64,000 bases of DNA from Bacillus sp. E(2018). Its GTDB lineage: Bacteria; Bacillota; Bacilli; Bacillales; Fictibacillaceae. The notes beneath the pieces were generated by a model, which ran no database searches, was not told the origin of the DNA, and was given only the letters and a program-made list of their open reading frames with translations. The stretch covers positions 100,884-164,883 of the forward strand of contig NZ_SCOL01000006.1 in assembly GCF_005503015.1 (NCBI RefSeq), written 5' to 3'. Below are positions 44,745-53,916 of this stretch, piece after piece (within the stretch, counting starts at the first letter, position 1; each line of letters opens with the position of its first letter). A program made the position numbers and the translations under genes.

Positions 44745-45888
44745 AAGTTCTGAACGTGTCTGGACGCTCCGTTGATTTGCCGAAGTAGTGCAGGATCGCT
44801 TCTGCGATTCGACGGCTCGCTTCCCCATCACCATATGGGTTAGAAGCTTTTGACATTGATTCATAAGCCGCCTCATCTGTCAGCAATTCCTTCGCTAGTC
44901 CATAGATCGTTTCTTCGTCTGTTCCTGCAAGCTTCAATGTACCAGCATCGATGCCTTCAGGACGTTCTGTTGTATCACGAAGTACTAGAACAGGTACGCC
45001 TAGTGAAGGTGCTTCCTCTTGTACACCGCCGCTGTCCGTTAGAATGATGTGCGCACGTGATGCAAAGTTATGGAAATCTACCACTCCAAGTGGCTCGATT
45101 AAATGAATACGGTTGTCGTCCTTCAGGATCTCATCCGCCACTTCACGAACAGCTGGATTTAAATGAACCGGATATACGACTTGTACATCATCATGCTCGT
45201 TCACTAAACGCTTGATCGCACGGAACATGTTACGCATCGGGTCACCTAAGTTTTCACGACGGTGAGCTGTTAACAAGATCAATCGATCATTTCCTAATTT
45301 ATCTAGAACTTCGTGTGTGTAATCTTCTTTTACCGTTGTCTTCAACGCATCGATCGCTGTATTTCCTGTTACATAGATGCTGTCACCGGACTTGTTTTCG
45401 TTTAATAGGTTTTTAGCTGCCGTATCTGTTGGTGCAAAGTTCAGATCTGAAATAACGCCTGTTAATTGACGGTTCATCTCTTCTGGATACGGAGAGTATT
45501 TGTTCCACGTACGAAGTCCCGCTTCCACGTGGCCGACTGCGATCTTGTTATAAAAGGCTGCAAGACTCGCTACAAATGTTGTTGTCGTGTCTCCATGAAC
45601 AAGAACGACATCAGGCTTCACTTCTTTCATGATCTCATCTAGACCTTGAAGTGCACGAGTCGTTACATCTATTAATGTTTGACGATCCTTCATGATGTTT
45701 AGATCATGGTCAGGCGTAACCCCAAAGATCTCTAATACTTGATCAAGCATTTCACGGTGCTGTGCTGTAACCGTAACAATGGATTCAATTTGTTCGTTAT
45801 ATTTTTCTAACTCCAACACGAGCGGTGCCATCTTAATCGCTTCCGGTCTCGTACCGAAGATCGTCATTACTTTAACTTTTTCAGCCAT
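44734..45888 (-). CDS. mnaA: UDP-N-acetylglucosamine 2-epimerase (non-hydrolysing)
   Basis: Converts UDP-GlcNAc to UDP-ManNAc in the cytosol, precursor for teichoic acid linkage units and ManNAc-containing secondary wall polymers. 384 aa, usual family length. Motifs: FGTRPEAIKMAPLV at the N-terminus, VHGDTTTT (near 98), GHVEAGLRT (near 118), AHRRENLG (near 210) and TDSGGVQEEAP (near 290) with DTTERPEG. AAGGAGAG site. WecB family; bacilli often have two copies. The context of SLH proteins that need a ManNAc-bearing wall polymer fits. The last codons lie within a repeated palindrome. Confidence 0.95.
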   Translation of the reverse strand: MAEKVKVMTIFGTRPEAIKMAPLVLELEKYNEQIESIVTVTAQHREMLDQVLEIFGVTPDHDLNIMKDRQTLIDVTTRALQGLDEIMKEVKPDVVLVHGDTTTTFVASLAAFYNKIAVGHVEAGLRTWNKYSPYPEEMNRQLTGVISDLNFAPTDTAAKNLLNENKSGDSIYVTGNTAIDALKTTVKEDYTHEVLDKLGNDRLILLTAHRRENLGDPMRNMFRAIKRLVNEHDDVQVVYPVHLNPAVREVADEILKDDNRIHLIEPLGVVDFHNFASRAHIILTDSGGVQEEAPSLGVPVLVLRDTTERPEGIDAGTLKLAGTDEETIYGLAKELLTDEAAYESMSKASNPYGDGEASRRIAEAILHYFGKSTERPDTFRTLGV

Positions 45889-45998
45889 TTTTCATAATCT
45901 CTCCTTAATCAGGACATATGTATACCATTATGGGCGAAACACCCTCATTTCATGCTATCGTTTCACAACATATCCGTCAATTTTTTTCTTAAACACAA

Positions 45999-46027
45999 TT
46001 GTTTATATTAGGTTTAGATGGTAAAAT
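45999..46027 (+). promoter_or_regulatory. Probable sigma-A promoter
   Basis: TTGTTT, 17-nt spacer, TAAAAT, ending 40 nt before the start of the following membrane-anchored protein gene. Confidence 0.5.
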
Positions 46028-46066
46028 AATATAGTTTTCTAAAATAATTACAACGGAGGATATATA

Positions 46067-46780
46067 ATGAAGAAAACCTTACTATATTCACTTTTAGGCC
46101 TTTGTATCATTGCAGCAGGAGTAGGTGGATATGTTTATTACATAATAAATGTTAAAACGTATGACACAGCCGACAAAAAAGTCTCTGAGATCACAAAGAA
46201 AGAATACGATATTGATCTGCCGAGTGTCACTCCTGCAAGTGGTAAAGATGATGCTCCCGTTTCTGAAGATGCATCACCAGACAACAACGACTCAAATCAA
46301 GCCACTGAACACTCTGCTTCTTCTGAAAACGAATCTGGTAAGACAGCTTCTGGCACTGATCCTAAAAAATCAAAAGTTTCTGGTGCATCTAACTCTAATA
46401 GTCATTCGCAGTCACCTTCTAAAAAGGTAACCGTACAACAAATAAAAAATGCCTACCGTCCTGCATTTGAATCTCTGCAAGTGCAAGCTAGCGGAAGACT
46501 AAACTCACTCGTTGGACATGCTGAATCTGAATATCAAACAAAAAAAGCGAATGGTGAAAAAATCAGATACGGCTATTTTGTAGCCAAGTACAAATCTGCT
46601 GGTGAAAACCTTGAGGGGAATACGGATCAAGCGTTTAATACCATCTATTCCGCACTCCAACGTGATTTGAAAAGAAATGGATTCCAGTCACAGAGCGCAT
46701 CAGAATTTAAAAAACAGTACGAAAATGAAAAAGGGGCTTTAAGAGATTCATTGCTTTCTAAAGTGAAAGATCGCTTATAA
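46067..46780 (+). CDS. Membrane-anchored hypothetical protein with Ser/Asp-rich linker
   Basis: 237 aa: N-terminal membrane segment (about 5-27), a low-complexity Ser/Asp/Glu/Asn linker (about 50-120) and a helical C-terminal domain (about 122-237; VQQIKNAYRPAFESLQVQAS). The domain plan is that of proteins displayed outside the membrane, reaching into the wall. GGAGG site. No family recognised. Confidence 0.65.
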   Translation: MKKTLLYSLLGLCIIAAGVGGYVYYIINVKTYDTADKKVSEITKKEYDIDLPSVTPASGKDDAPVSEDASPDNNDSNQATEHSASSENESGKTASGTDPKKSKVSGASNSNSHSQSPSKKVTVQQIKNAYRPAFESLQVQASGRLNSLVGHAESEYQTKKANGEKIRYGYFVAKYKSAGENLEGNTDQAFNTIYSALQRDLKRNGFQSQSASEFKKQYENEKGALRDSLLSKVKDRL

Positions 46781-46782
46781 TA

Positions 46783-46821
46783 AAAGAGGTATTACGGCCA
46801 CTAAGCTGTAATACCTTTTTC
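46783..46821 (+). terminator. Intrinsic terminator
   Basis: AAAGAGGTATTAC pairs with GTAATACCTTTTT. Confidence 0.85.
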
Positions 46822-46845
46822 GTATCTATATAGCTCGAACGCCAC

Positions 46846-48411
46846 TCAACTAGTCTGATCCACAGATTCATCTGCTTCTTGCAAAAACTCTCTTTTCACC
46901 CGCTTCTTTAGCTCCAATTCAAAGCCTACCTCAAATGTACGATTCCATGGTAAGAATACCTGATCTACCACACCTTCATAATCTGCTTCCTTCAATAATT
47001 TATTTAAGAATAATGAAGTTTCTTTTATAAATTTCTCTTTCACTCTTTCTAGTAAATCTGGAGCATCATCATTGACCTCTTTACGCACCTGTTGCCTCAC
47101 AATCGTCTGATAAACATAGTCTTCTAGTAATCGGTACACTAGCTGATTCTCTTTAACTGATGTAGTCACAAGACCTTTTTTTCGTGCTAAATGAGCCATA
47201 GCTGCTTGAGCGACTACTGTCCCTATCGTATTGCCTGCTGTATTCCATGCAGCAAACCCACTTAGATTTTGAATATCCATACTAGCTAAGAGTTGAGGTA
47301 CCATTGCTGGATCAGCACCATTGGCATAGGCAACATCAGCCACAGCAACCAAATGTCCTTTTTTTAAATAATGCTTGATTCGGTGCACCCACTCTCCAAT
47401 GTTTCGATCCGAGGTATTCACTTCACCTAACTGGAATTGCATTGCAAGATCACCTTGCCGCTTACCTGGAACATTTACGGCCAACAGCACATCTGCTTCA
47501 CTCGCGACAACTTCTATAAAACTGCCAAAAGCATAAACTTGTCCTTTTACACTCTCAACAATCGGACGATCCTCGTACAACGCATTTACGAGAGCTCCCC
47601 TTTCCCCGCTAAAAAAAGGATAAAAAATCGGTTTTTCTAAACCCTCCAGCTCAAAAATCATGCGTGATAGTAAAGAGTTTGCAACCTCATCAGCGCCTGG
47701 ATAGATGGCTACTTTTTCAAAAAGTCCCTTCTGAAGAACCTCCATAGAAAGCTTCTCTTGCTCTAAAATATTCAATCCATATTCCGAAGTATCGTCCTGT
47801 GGAAAAACAAGACGATCTAGCCAGCCTTCTTCAACACCTTGAAGAAGAGCAAGATTAATTCGGAAATTCTTCTCTCTTGTTTCTTTGTAATCTTTTAATA
47901 TATGAGTTGGTATCGTTTTCTCCATTTCTCTTATTGCGTGTAATGCTTCTTCTGCTTCTTTCTTTTCATACCTATGATAATGGAACGAATAGGCATAGAT
48001 CTCTTTGCCGTATTCAGACCAATACGGTTTTTCCTCTTCACTCACATAATTGTTTGAAATACGCATTGTGGCACTGAATGCCATTACTGGTTTTTCAGGG
48101 AACTTCTCTTTCAAATCCTTCAATGACTTTAAACGGTTGTTTAAAACTTCATACGAATCGAGGCTGATTCTTGATGGTACAAGACCACCGTAACAAAGCA
48201 TGTCTGTTGAGATAACAAAGCCATCAACCTGTTGAGCGACACTTCCTAGCCATTCACTCACTTTCTGCATGTTACCAGGCGTTTTTAAGAAACCGAGAAT
48301 ATCTTTTGGCGGGACGAGAACCTCCCAACCCCCGATTTTAGCGATCTCACCTGGTAAATCCCGAGTAACCGGCCGAGCATCTACAGGAACTAAGGCTATC
48401 CTTCTGTTCAT
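46846..48411 (-). CDS. DUF4127 family protein
   Basis: 521 aa from the ATG at 48411, which has AAAGGAGTGGTTGTA before it; the frame opens eight codons earlier. Matches DUF4127 in its start (RRIALVPVDARPVTRDLP), CYGGLVPSR near 75, PGADEVANSLLSRM near 240 and AWNTAGNTIGTVVAQA near 385. The family has no established activity; Asp/His/Asn-rich conserved segments hint at an enzyme, and it is often found near glycan-utilisation genes. Here it is the last gene of the carbohydrate locus, so a role in sugar breakdown is inferred from context. Confidence 0.85.
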   Translation of the reverse strand: MNRRIALVPVDARPVTRDLPGEIAKIGGWEVLVPPKDILGFLKTPGNMQKVSEWLGSVAQQVDGFVISTDMLCYGGLVPSRISLDSYEVLNNRLKSLKDLKEKFPEKPVMAFSATMRISNNYVSEEEKPYWSEYGKEIYAYSFHYHRYEKKEAEEALHAIREMEKTIPTHILKDYKETREKNFRINLALLQGVEEGWLDRLVFPQDDTSEYGLNILEQEKLSMEVLQKGLFEKVAIYPGADEVANSLLSRMIFELEGLEKPIFYPFFSGERGALVNALYEDRPIVESVKGQVYAFGSFIEVVASEADVLLAVNVPGKRQGDLAMQFQLGEVNTSDRNIGEWVHRIKHYLKKGHLVAVADVAYANGADPAMVPQLLASMDIQNLSGFAAWNTAGNTIGTVVAQAAMAHLARKKGLVTTSVKENQLVYRLLEDYVYQTIVRQQVRKEVNDDAPDLLERVKEKFIKETSLFLNKLLKEADYEGVVDQVFLPWNRTFEVGFELELKKRVKREFLQEADESVDQTS

Positions 48412-48479
48412 TACAACCACTCCTTTTACATGCACAAAATGTAGGTCAAAGAAAAAACGGCATTCTCATGAATGTCCGT

Positions 48480-49118
48480 CTATGTTAGTTCATTCGCTTC
48501 CTTATTTAATGAGTAATATTTCTTCTCTATCGTTTTAAAAACTTTTTGTCCGATGTAGGTTAAGAACATGGCAATCGTGCTGCCACCTACCAAGATTAAC
48601 AGTCCCGAAAATAGTAAATACAAAGTAATCAGCATTCCTGTTCCAACCCATGCGATGAATCCATAATGCAAATGAGACAGACAGATGAACGTGCTTTTCT
48701 TCATTCCCTCCCATACACCAACCTCAAAGTGTGCATATACGGGAAACAGAAAACAGGCGAATATACTTAAACAAAAACTGATTACTAAAATGAGGAAAAC
48801 GATCGAACTTAGTGATGGATGATCAATAAAAAAGCGATAATCAACGTATAAAATAACAGACGTGATCAGAAGCATCGCTCCCACGGCTGTACCTTTCCAA
48901 AATTGTTGGAGGAAGTTTTTCTTAAACGTTTGAAAAAGAGGAACATCTCCTCCATTAATTACGAGTTGTCTTGTCACTGAAAACATGGCCATCGTGGACG
49001 GAATGAGTCCGAAGGCGATCAACCCTATAAGTGAAAAAAGTACCCAGTAGAATTGAATCAATACGAGCTTTAACAGCCAATCACAAAGCACATTAATTCT
49101 TTCCATGACACCGTTCAA
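48480..49118 (-). CDS. YesL-like (DUF624) membrane protein
   Basis: 212 aa from TTG, with GGAGGGAACTTC just upstream. Five or so hydrophobic segments and the family start LVLIQFYWVLFSLIGLIAFGLIPS. YesL/DUF624 proteins accompany CUT1 sugar ABC transporters in bacilli and paenibacilli; the molecular role is unknown. It lies 18 bp after the second permease gene, in the same operon. Confidence 0.88.
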   Translation of the reverse strand: MNGVMERINVLCDWLLKLVLIQFYWVLFSLIGLIAFGLIPSTMAMFSVTRQLVINGGDVPLFQTFKKNFLQQFWKGTAVGAMLLITSVILYVDYRFFIDHPSLSSIVFLILVISFCLSIFACFLFPVYAHFEVGVWEGMKKSTFICLSHLHYGFIAWVGTGMLITLYLLFSGLLILVGGSTIAMFLTYIGQKVFKTIEKKYYSLNKEANELT

Positions 49119-49136
49119 GAAGTTCCCTCCTCTCTC

Positions 49137-50033
49137 CTATCCTTTTACCGCACTAGAGTATGCACTTTTAATGAAGTAACTTTGAAAAGCGATGAAGACG
49201 ATTAATATTGGTATGAGCGCGATGATCGCGCCTGCCGCAATTAAACGCGTGTTTGAAACGAACGTCCCTTTCAGCTCATATAATCCAACGGTTAAAGGAT
49301 ACATGCTCGAGTCCTCAAGTATGAGAAGCGGCCATAGAAAGTTGTTCCATGATCCAATGAACTTTAAGATTGCGAGAGTAGCGAGCATCGGCTTTACCAT
49401 AGGAAGCAGAATGTGCCACCAGATTTGCCATGGATTAGCACCATCAATAATGGCTGATTCATCAAGTTCCTTCGGTATGGCAATGAACGCCTGCCGCATT
49501 AAGAAGATCGCGAAAGCACTTACGACTCCAGGCAAGATTACTCCAGAATACGTCCCGATTAAACCAAGCTTTGAAATCGTCAGATAAACAGGTATCATCG
49601 TGACTTCACCTGGAATCATCATGGTTGCTAGAATAATCATAAAGACTAAGTTCTTTCCTTTAAAATTCATACGTGCAAGTGGAAACGCAGCGAGCGAACA
49701 GAAAAACAACGGCAACAGCACTCCCCAAAAGGACAGAACCACTGAGTTCCACAGATATAGAGGCAGATTCAATGTGTTCCATACGGTGACAAAGTTTTCG
49801 AAGGTTATGTTCTCTGGGATAAAATTTGGTGGATAAGAAAAGATCGTTTCATTCGAGCCCTTTAGTGAGGTTGATACCGTCCATAAAAATGGCATGATGG
49901 TTACAATCGCAAGCAAGGTTAAAAGCGTATAAGAGATTCCCCAGCGAACTAAGTTTCTTTTGTGTTTTAAGGATAATTTCTTTGATTTGTTTTCTTTTAT
50001 GTTGTGTTGGATTTCCGCAGTTTTCAGTTCCAT
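49137..50033 (-). CDS. Carbohydrate ABC transporter permease, MalG/CUT1 type
   Basis: 298 aa with six membrane segments and the EAA loop ELDESAIIDGANPWQIWWHILLPM (about 205-228), the contact site for the ATPase. Final residues AVKG are typical for MalG-like subunits. A long basic N-terminus precedes helix 1. Forms a heterodimer with the next upstream permease; imports an oligosaccharide delivered by the binding protein at 51315-52571. Good GGGAGGTGA site. Confidence 0.93.
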   Translation of the reverse strand: MELKTAEIQHNIKENKSKKLSLKHKRNLVRWGISYTLLTLLAIVTIMPFLWTVSTSLKGSNETIFSYPPNFIPENITFENFVTVWNTLNLPLYLWNSVVLSFWGVLLPLFFCSLAAFPLARMNFKGKNLVFMIILATMMIPGEVTMIPVYLTISKLGLIGTYSGVILPGVVSAFAIFLMRQAFIAIPKELDESAIIDGANPWQIWWHILLPMVKPMLATLAILKFIGSWNNFLWPLLILEDSSMYPLTVGLYELKGTFVSNTRLIAAGAIIALIPILIVFIAFQSYFIKSAYSSAVKG

Positions 50034-50045
50034 TCTGTCACCTCC

Positions 50046-50897
50046 CTATGGTTGCGTATCGAGTGCCTTTTTGTTGATTAACGTAAGAATAAGAATGATC
50101 ACGAACAGAATCGTAGAGATCGCACTGGCATAGCCCATATCCAGATCAGTAAATGCTTTTTCAAAAATCATGTAAACGAGGGTAGTCGTGGATCCGATAG
50201 GCCCACCCGCAGTCATTGTGAGCATTAACGTAAATTCTTTAAACGCAGACATGGTAGAAATAACGGTTACGAAAAAGATGATCGGCTTAAGGCTTGGAAA
50301 TGTAATATGAACATGTTTCGCCCAAAAACCAGCTCCATCTAGCTCAGCTGCCTCATATAGATCTTTCGAAACAGCCTGCAATCCTGCTAGATAAAATAGC
50401 ATGTAATAACCAAGTCCTTGCCACACCGTTACGATGGCCAAGCTCGGCATGGCCGTCACTTTATCCGTTAACCAATCGATTGGATTGATACCAAGTGACT
50501 GAAGCGCGGCGTTAAACAAGCCGTCACTCTTGAACATCCATGTCCAAAGAATCGCTGTAACAACAACTGATACGAGTGCAGGAAAATAGAAAACGAGACG
50601 GTACAATTTAATTCCCATGAGCTGCTGATTAACGAGTATGGCAAGAAATACCGGAATAACAATTAATGCCGGTGTAACAAGTATCCAATAATAAAAAGTA
50701 TTCCAAAGTGCATTCCAGAAATCTTCGTCATCAAAGGCTCTGGAGAAGTTCTCTACGCCAACCCATTCGATCGGCTGGAACACATTGTAGTTTGTAAAGC
50801 TTAGACCAAGCGCTGCGAACGCCGGAATGATGCTGAACGTAAGCAACAGGAGACCTGTAGGAATTAAAAACAACCAAGCTGTTCTTGCTTTGTACAT
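50046..50897 (-). CDS. Carbohydrate ABC transporter permease, MalF/CUT1 type
   Basis: 283 aa, six membrane segments, EAA loop DLYEAAELDGAGFWAKHVHITFP (about 178-200). It starts after AAGGGGGCATCTT and ends 12 bp before the partner permease. No ATPase gene is present in the locus, which is usual for CUT1 systems that share MsmX. Substrate to be judged from the neighbouring enzymes (amino-sugar glycan). Confidence 0.93.
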   Translation of the reverse strand: MYKARTAWLFLIPTGLLLLTFSIIPAFAALGLSFTNYNVFQPIEWVGVENFSRAFDDEDFWNALWNTFYYWILVTPALIVIPVFLAILVNQQLMGIKLYRLVFYFPALVSVVVTAILWTWMFKSDGLFNAALQSLGINPIDWLTDKVTAMPSLAIVTVWQGLGYYMLFYLAGLQAVSKDLYEAAELDGAGFWAKHVHITFPSLKPIIFFVTVISTMSAFKEFTLMLTMTAGGPIGSTTTLVYMIFEKAFTDLDMGYASAISTILFVIILILTLINKKALDTQP

Positions 50898-51004
50898 AAG
50901 ATGCCCCCTTTCTATCTTTTACCTTTTCTTGTTGGATTGTCTTATAGATCGCTTAACACCAGACGAGGCTGTAACGAACTTATGAAAACCTGTTGAATGA
51001 AACG

Positions 51005-51034
51005 TGGCTGACGCGAAGCCGTATGCGTCAGCCA
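51005..51034 (-). terminator. Stem-loop in the transporter operon (possible attenuator or mRNA stabiliser)
   Basis: TGGCTGACGC and GCGTCAGCCA form a perfect 10-bp stem with a 10-nt loop. No long T-run follows on the minus strand (ACGTTTCATTC), so it may be a partial terminator or a 3' stabiliser that keeps binding-protein mRNA more abundant. Confidence 0.5.
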
Positions 51035-51110
51035 ACTTTGTTTCTATTTCGTTCTTTGAAGAGTGTTGTTACCTGCAAATTTTGTAGTCAAGGAACCTAA
51101 TTGATTTCTC

Positions 51111-51300
51111 TATGAGTCAAAAAGTGAAGTCTATGAGTCAAAATGAGTATCCTATGAGTCTTACTCGCAGTTCTATGAGTCAAACTCAATGCTCTATGAG
51201 TCAAACGAAATTCTATGGGTCAAAATAAAGGTTCTATGGGTCAAAACCCATACTCTATGAGTCTAACGAAACGAATTCCCATGGATCAACCGCGACCATT
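51111..51300. repeat. Degenerate ~21-bp tandem repeat with core CTATGAGTCAAA
   Basis: Eight clear copies and one weak copy of CTATGAGTCAAA or CTATGGGTCAAA, spaced about 19-24 bp, with variable spacers. Minus-strand core is TTTGACTCATAG. No dyad symmetry inside the unit and spacers of only ~9 nt, so not a CRISPR. Purpose unknown. Confidence 0.88.
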
Positions 51301-51314
51301 CAAACTCCACTTTA

Positions 51315-52571
51315 CTACTTCAACAGTTTATTGATTTCTGTCTCTGCATCCTTCAGAGCCTGTTCAGGATCTTTATCTTCTAGCAATACTTTTTGAAACT
51401 CTTCTTGAACAGCCTTATTAATCTGCGAAATGTTTTCTACTGGCGGAAATAGGTTAGCTCCTTTTTCAAGCTGCTTTGCAGCAAGGTAGCGTCCTTTATC
51501 TGCCGGATCTGTTGCTTCTTTAACATCTGTGTAAAACTTATCTTCTGTCGCTTCAATAACTGATGGAAGAATCGGTACGATTTTACCGAATGCCAATTGG
51601 TTTTCAGCGTTCGTCACAAACTTAGCAAATTTAATAGCTGCTTCAGGGTGCTTCGTTTTCTCAGCAACTGCAATATTCATGATTCCCACATGAATTTTTT
51701 CTTCCGTTCCTAAAACCGCTGGTGCTGAATCCGATTTCGCGTAAACCTCTGGTGAAAGATCTTTAACTTGTCGGAATAGCTGTGGGCCAGTGTTCCACCA
51801 AGCTAGCTTTTCTTGAGCAAATGCTTCATTATGCTTGTATGTTCCAAGGACCGCTTCTTTTGGAATCAAGCCGTCATCGTAACGCTGTTTGAATTCTTTG
51901 AAGATCTCCAGTGCTTTCGGATTGTTAATCGCTGCACTCTTTAAGTCTTTAGAGACGATATCTGCACCGTTTGCCGGCAGGTAGACATGGATATCCTTTA
52001 CAAGATGTCCGATAGCTCCTGTCTTTTCCTTGATTACCTTCGACATCTCCCATGCTTCTTCCTCTGTGGTTGGCGGCTTATCGAATCCTGCTTTCTTTAA
52101 GAGGTCTTTATTGTAAAGCATGATTCCGTTCGAAAGGTACCACGGCAAAGCGTATGTTCCATCTTCGAGCTTACCAGCATCCCAAATGCCTGGGAAAAAG
52201 TCATCCTTTACATCCTTTGAATCTTTCTCTAAGTTCTTCACCGCTCCAAGTGCAGCAAGTTTTTTCAAATAATCGGTATTTAAGTTCATCACATCACCAA
52301 GCTGACCAGACGCCGCCGCTGTAAGCGTTTTCTTTTCAACTTGATCGAATGGGATGTCTTGCCACTTCACTTTAATATTTGGATTTTCTTTTTCAAAATC
52401 AGCGATCATGCCGTTAATATAGTCATCAAATGTCGGGCTCAGTGCAATGGTCCAAAATGTAATTTCTGCTTTTCCGTCCTTCTCTCCACCACTTGATGAA
52501 CCCGTACAAGCAGTTAGAGCGAAGAGTGTGAAAATCATGACGATCGCAAACACCTTTTTAACGTGCTTCAC
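51315..52571 (-). CDS. Sugar ABC transporter substrate-binding lipoprotein
   Basis: Family 1 extracellular solute-binding protein (MalE-like), 418 aa. GTG start after GAGGGGG, lipoprotein signal with lipobox LTAC (Cys about 22) and a Ser/Gly tether, then the typical two-lobe domain (AEITFWTIALSPTFDDYINGM, NGIMLYNKDLLKKAGFDKPP, PEAAIKFAKFVTNAENQ). Captures an oligosaccharide for the two permeases downstream, separated from them by a repeat-bearing gap. Confidence 0.93.
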   Translation of the reverse strand: MKHVKKVFAIVMIFTLFALTACTGSSSGGEKDGKAEITFWTIALSPTFDDYINGMIADFEKENPNIKVKWQDIPFDQVEKKTLTAAASGQLGDVMNLNTDYLKKLAALGAVKNLEKDSKDVKDDFFPGIWDAGKLEDGTYALPWYLSNGIMLYNKDLLKKAGFDKPPTTEEEAWEMSKVIKEKTGAIGHLVKDIHVYLPANGADIVSKDLKSAAINNPKALEIFKEFKQRYDDGLIPKEAVLGTYKHNEAFAQEKLAWWNTGPQLFRQVKDLSPEVYAKSDSAPAVLGTEEKIHVGIMNIAVAEKTKHPEAAIKFAKFVTNAENQLAFGKIVPILPSVIEATEDKFYTDVKEATDPADKGRYLAAKQLEKGANLFPPVENISQINKAVQEEFQKVLLEDKDPEQALKDAETEINKLLK

Positions 52572-52719
52572 ATTACATCCCCCTCATTTTTCATCATGAA
52601 TAGCATGTTCCGTCTATCAGTAAAAAAGGAATTTTATTTCTTAAAAATTGGTAAAGAAGAAAAATTCCTCCACTTTCTTAATTTTAAGATAATACTGACA
52701 ATTTTGTCAACGGCTGTTT

Positions 52720-53916
52720 TTACTGTTTTATATTGTGTTTTTTTACAACATCCCACCATTTATAGGTATTAAGATGGCTTGTATCAAAAAGCATCACCCC
52801 TGCCGATTTTTCTTTACACATCGCAATCGCTTTGAAAAATTGGTTTGGGTTATTTTTATAATCTTGTAGATACAGTGAAGCAATAACCGGGGTCTGCCCG
52901 TTTAACGCGCGAACGCTCACTTCAATGCCGCCTTCAACACTGTACCAATCTGCAGGCTTGCCGTTTGCGATCGCTTCCTGCTTCGTTACATCAGGATAAT
53001 AACAACCTGTCATAATAAAATCGAGTTCGTCACCATATCCTGTCACATGATAGGTTTCTGATGTCCAATCGTAATCAGGCAGGAACGTTTGGCTTCCCCA
53101 GTTAACTCCTTCGTTATAGTAAAGCGGATGCCATGACCCTACATAAATACTAAAGAGTAGATTTGGATTATGGTTCTTTACAGCAGCCTTTGCTTTCTTC
53201 ACATATTCTGTAATGTTGCCTGCCCGCCATTCGATCCAACGATTAAAATAGCAACCTCTTATTACTTCTCCATCTGTTGAGAAAGACAATACGTCCTCCG
53301 GCCACCGCTTGAGCTTCTCACCCACAAAATCTTCGAATCTATTTTTGCTAAAAGAACTAAAATCACCGTATACATTAGGATATCTGCAGCGGTCTAGCAC
53401 CACACCATCGAGTTCATAGTTTGCAACTACTTCTTTTAAAATAGCAAGCTGGTATTTCTGTACTTCCGGCAGAATCGGATTCACCCATACCGCATATTCC
53501 TCACTTTCTTCGGCAGAGATCAATTCTCCCTTCTGTATCTCTTGGTTATAGTGGTAATAGGTAACCTGCCAATCTTTTCGCGTATATGCCATCCCTTCGC
53601 CTGCCGCTTTTTCACCTTCAGCAAAAACATCAAAGTTAACGAGCACGATAAAACCTTCATTCTGTCCAAGTGTGATCATTTCTTTTAGGAAGTCTCTGTT
53701 ATACCAATCCTTATAGCGTCCATCTTTGACAGTAGACACGTGTGGTGCGATCTCACTTGGATACGTCACCTGTCCAAAAGGAATCTTAGCATCGATGACG
53801 AGCCTTGTAACACCAGCTTCTTTTGCGTTTTTTATTAATATTCTTTGGTTTTCTTTTGAAGCAAGATACTCTGCATTTGCAATAAAATCGATCCACAAAA
53901 TTGTTGCGTCTCTCAA
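52720..53916 (-). CDS. Cytosolic GHL10-type glycoside-hydrolase-like protein
   Basis: 398 aa without signal peptide. Matches the family-10-like glycosylhydrolase group (GHL10/PF02638 type, TIM barrel): NAKEAGVTRLVIDAK, FGQVTYPSEIAPHVS, YELDGVVLDRCRYPNVYGDF (conserved Asp pair), WIEWRAGNI, LDFIMTGCYYPD and GVMLFDTSHL. It is a close paralogue of the secreted protein at 61076-62758 but lacks its ~100-residue insertion. It overlaps the esterase gene upstream by 4 bp (ATGA). It probably cuts imported oligosaccharides; bond specificity unknown. Confidence 0.83.
   Translation of the reverse strand: MRDATILWIDFIANAEYLASKENQRILIKNAKEAGVTRLVIDAKIPFGQVTYPSEIAPHVSTVKDGRYKDWYNRDFLKEMITLGQNEGFIVLVNFDVFAEGEKAAGEGMAYTRKDWQVTYYHYNQEIQKGELISAEESEEYAVWVNPILPEVQKYQLAILKEVVANYELDGVVLDRCRYPNVYGDFSSFSKNRFEDFVGEKLKRWPEDVLSFSTDGEVIRGCYFNRWIEWRAGNITEYVKKAKAAVKNHNPNLLFSIYVGSWHPLYYNEGVNWGSQTFLPDYDWTSETYHVTGYGDELDFIMTGCYYPDVTKQEAIANGKPADWYSVEGGIEVSVRALNGQTPVIASLYLQDYKNNPNQFFKAIAMCKEKSAGVMLFDTSHLNTYKWWDVVKKHNIKQ

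Larger units (their letters stand above)
50898..51314. other. Intergenic region between binding-protein and permease genes
   Basis: 417 bp without a gene. It holds a stem-loop (51005-51034) and a degenerate tandem repeat (51111-51300), listed separately. Both lie inside what is otherwise one operon. Confidence 0.6.

Noticed and set aside
51111..51300. CRISPR-like array
   Set aside because: The repeated core is only 12 nt, degenerate, without dyad symmetry, spacers are about 9 nt, and no cas genes are present.
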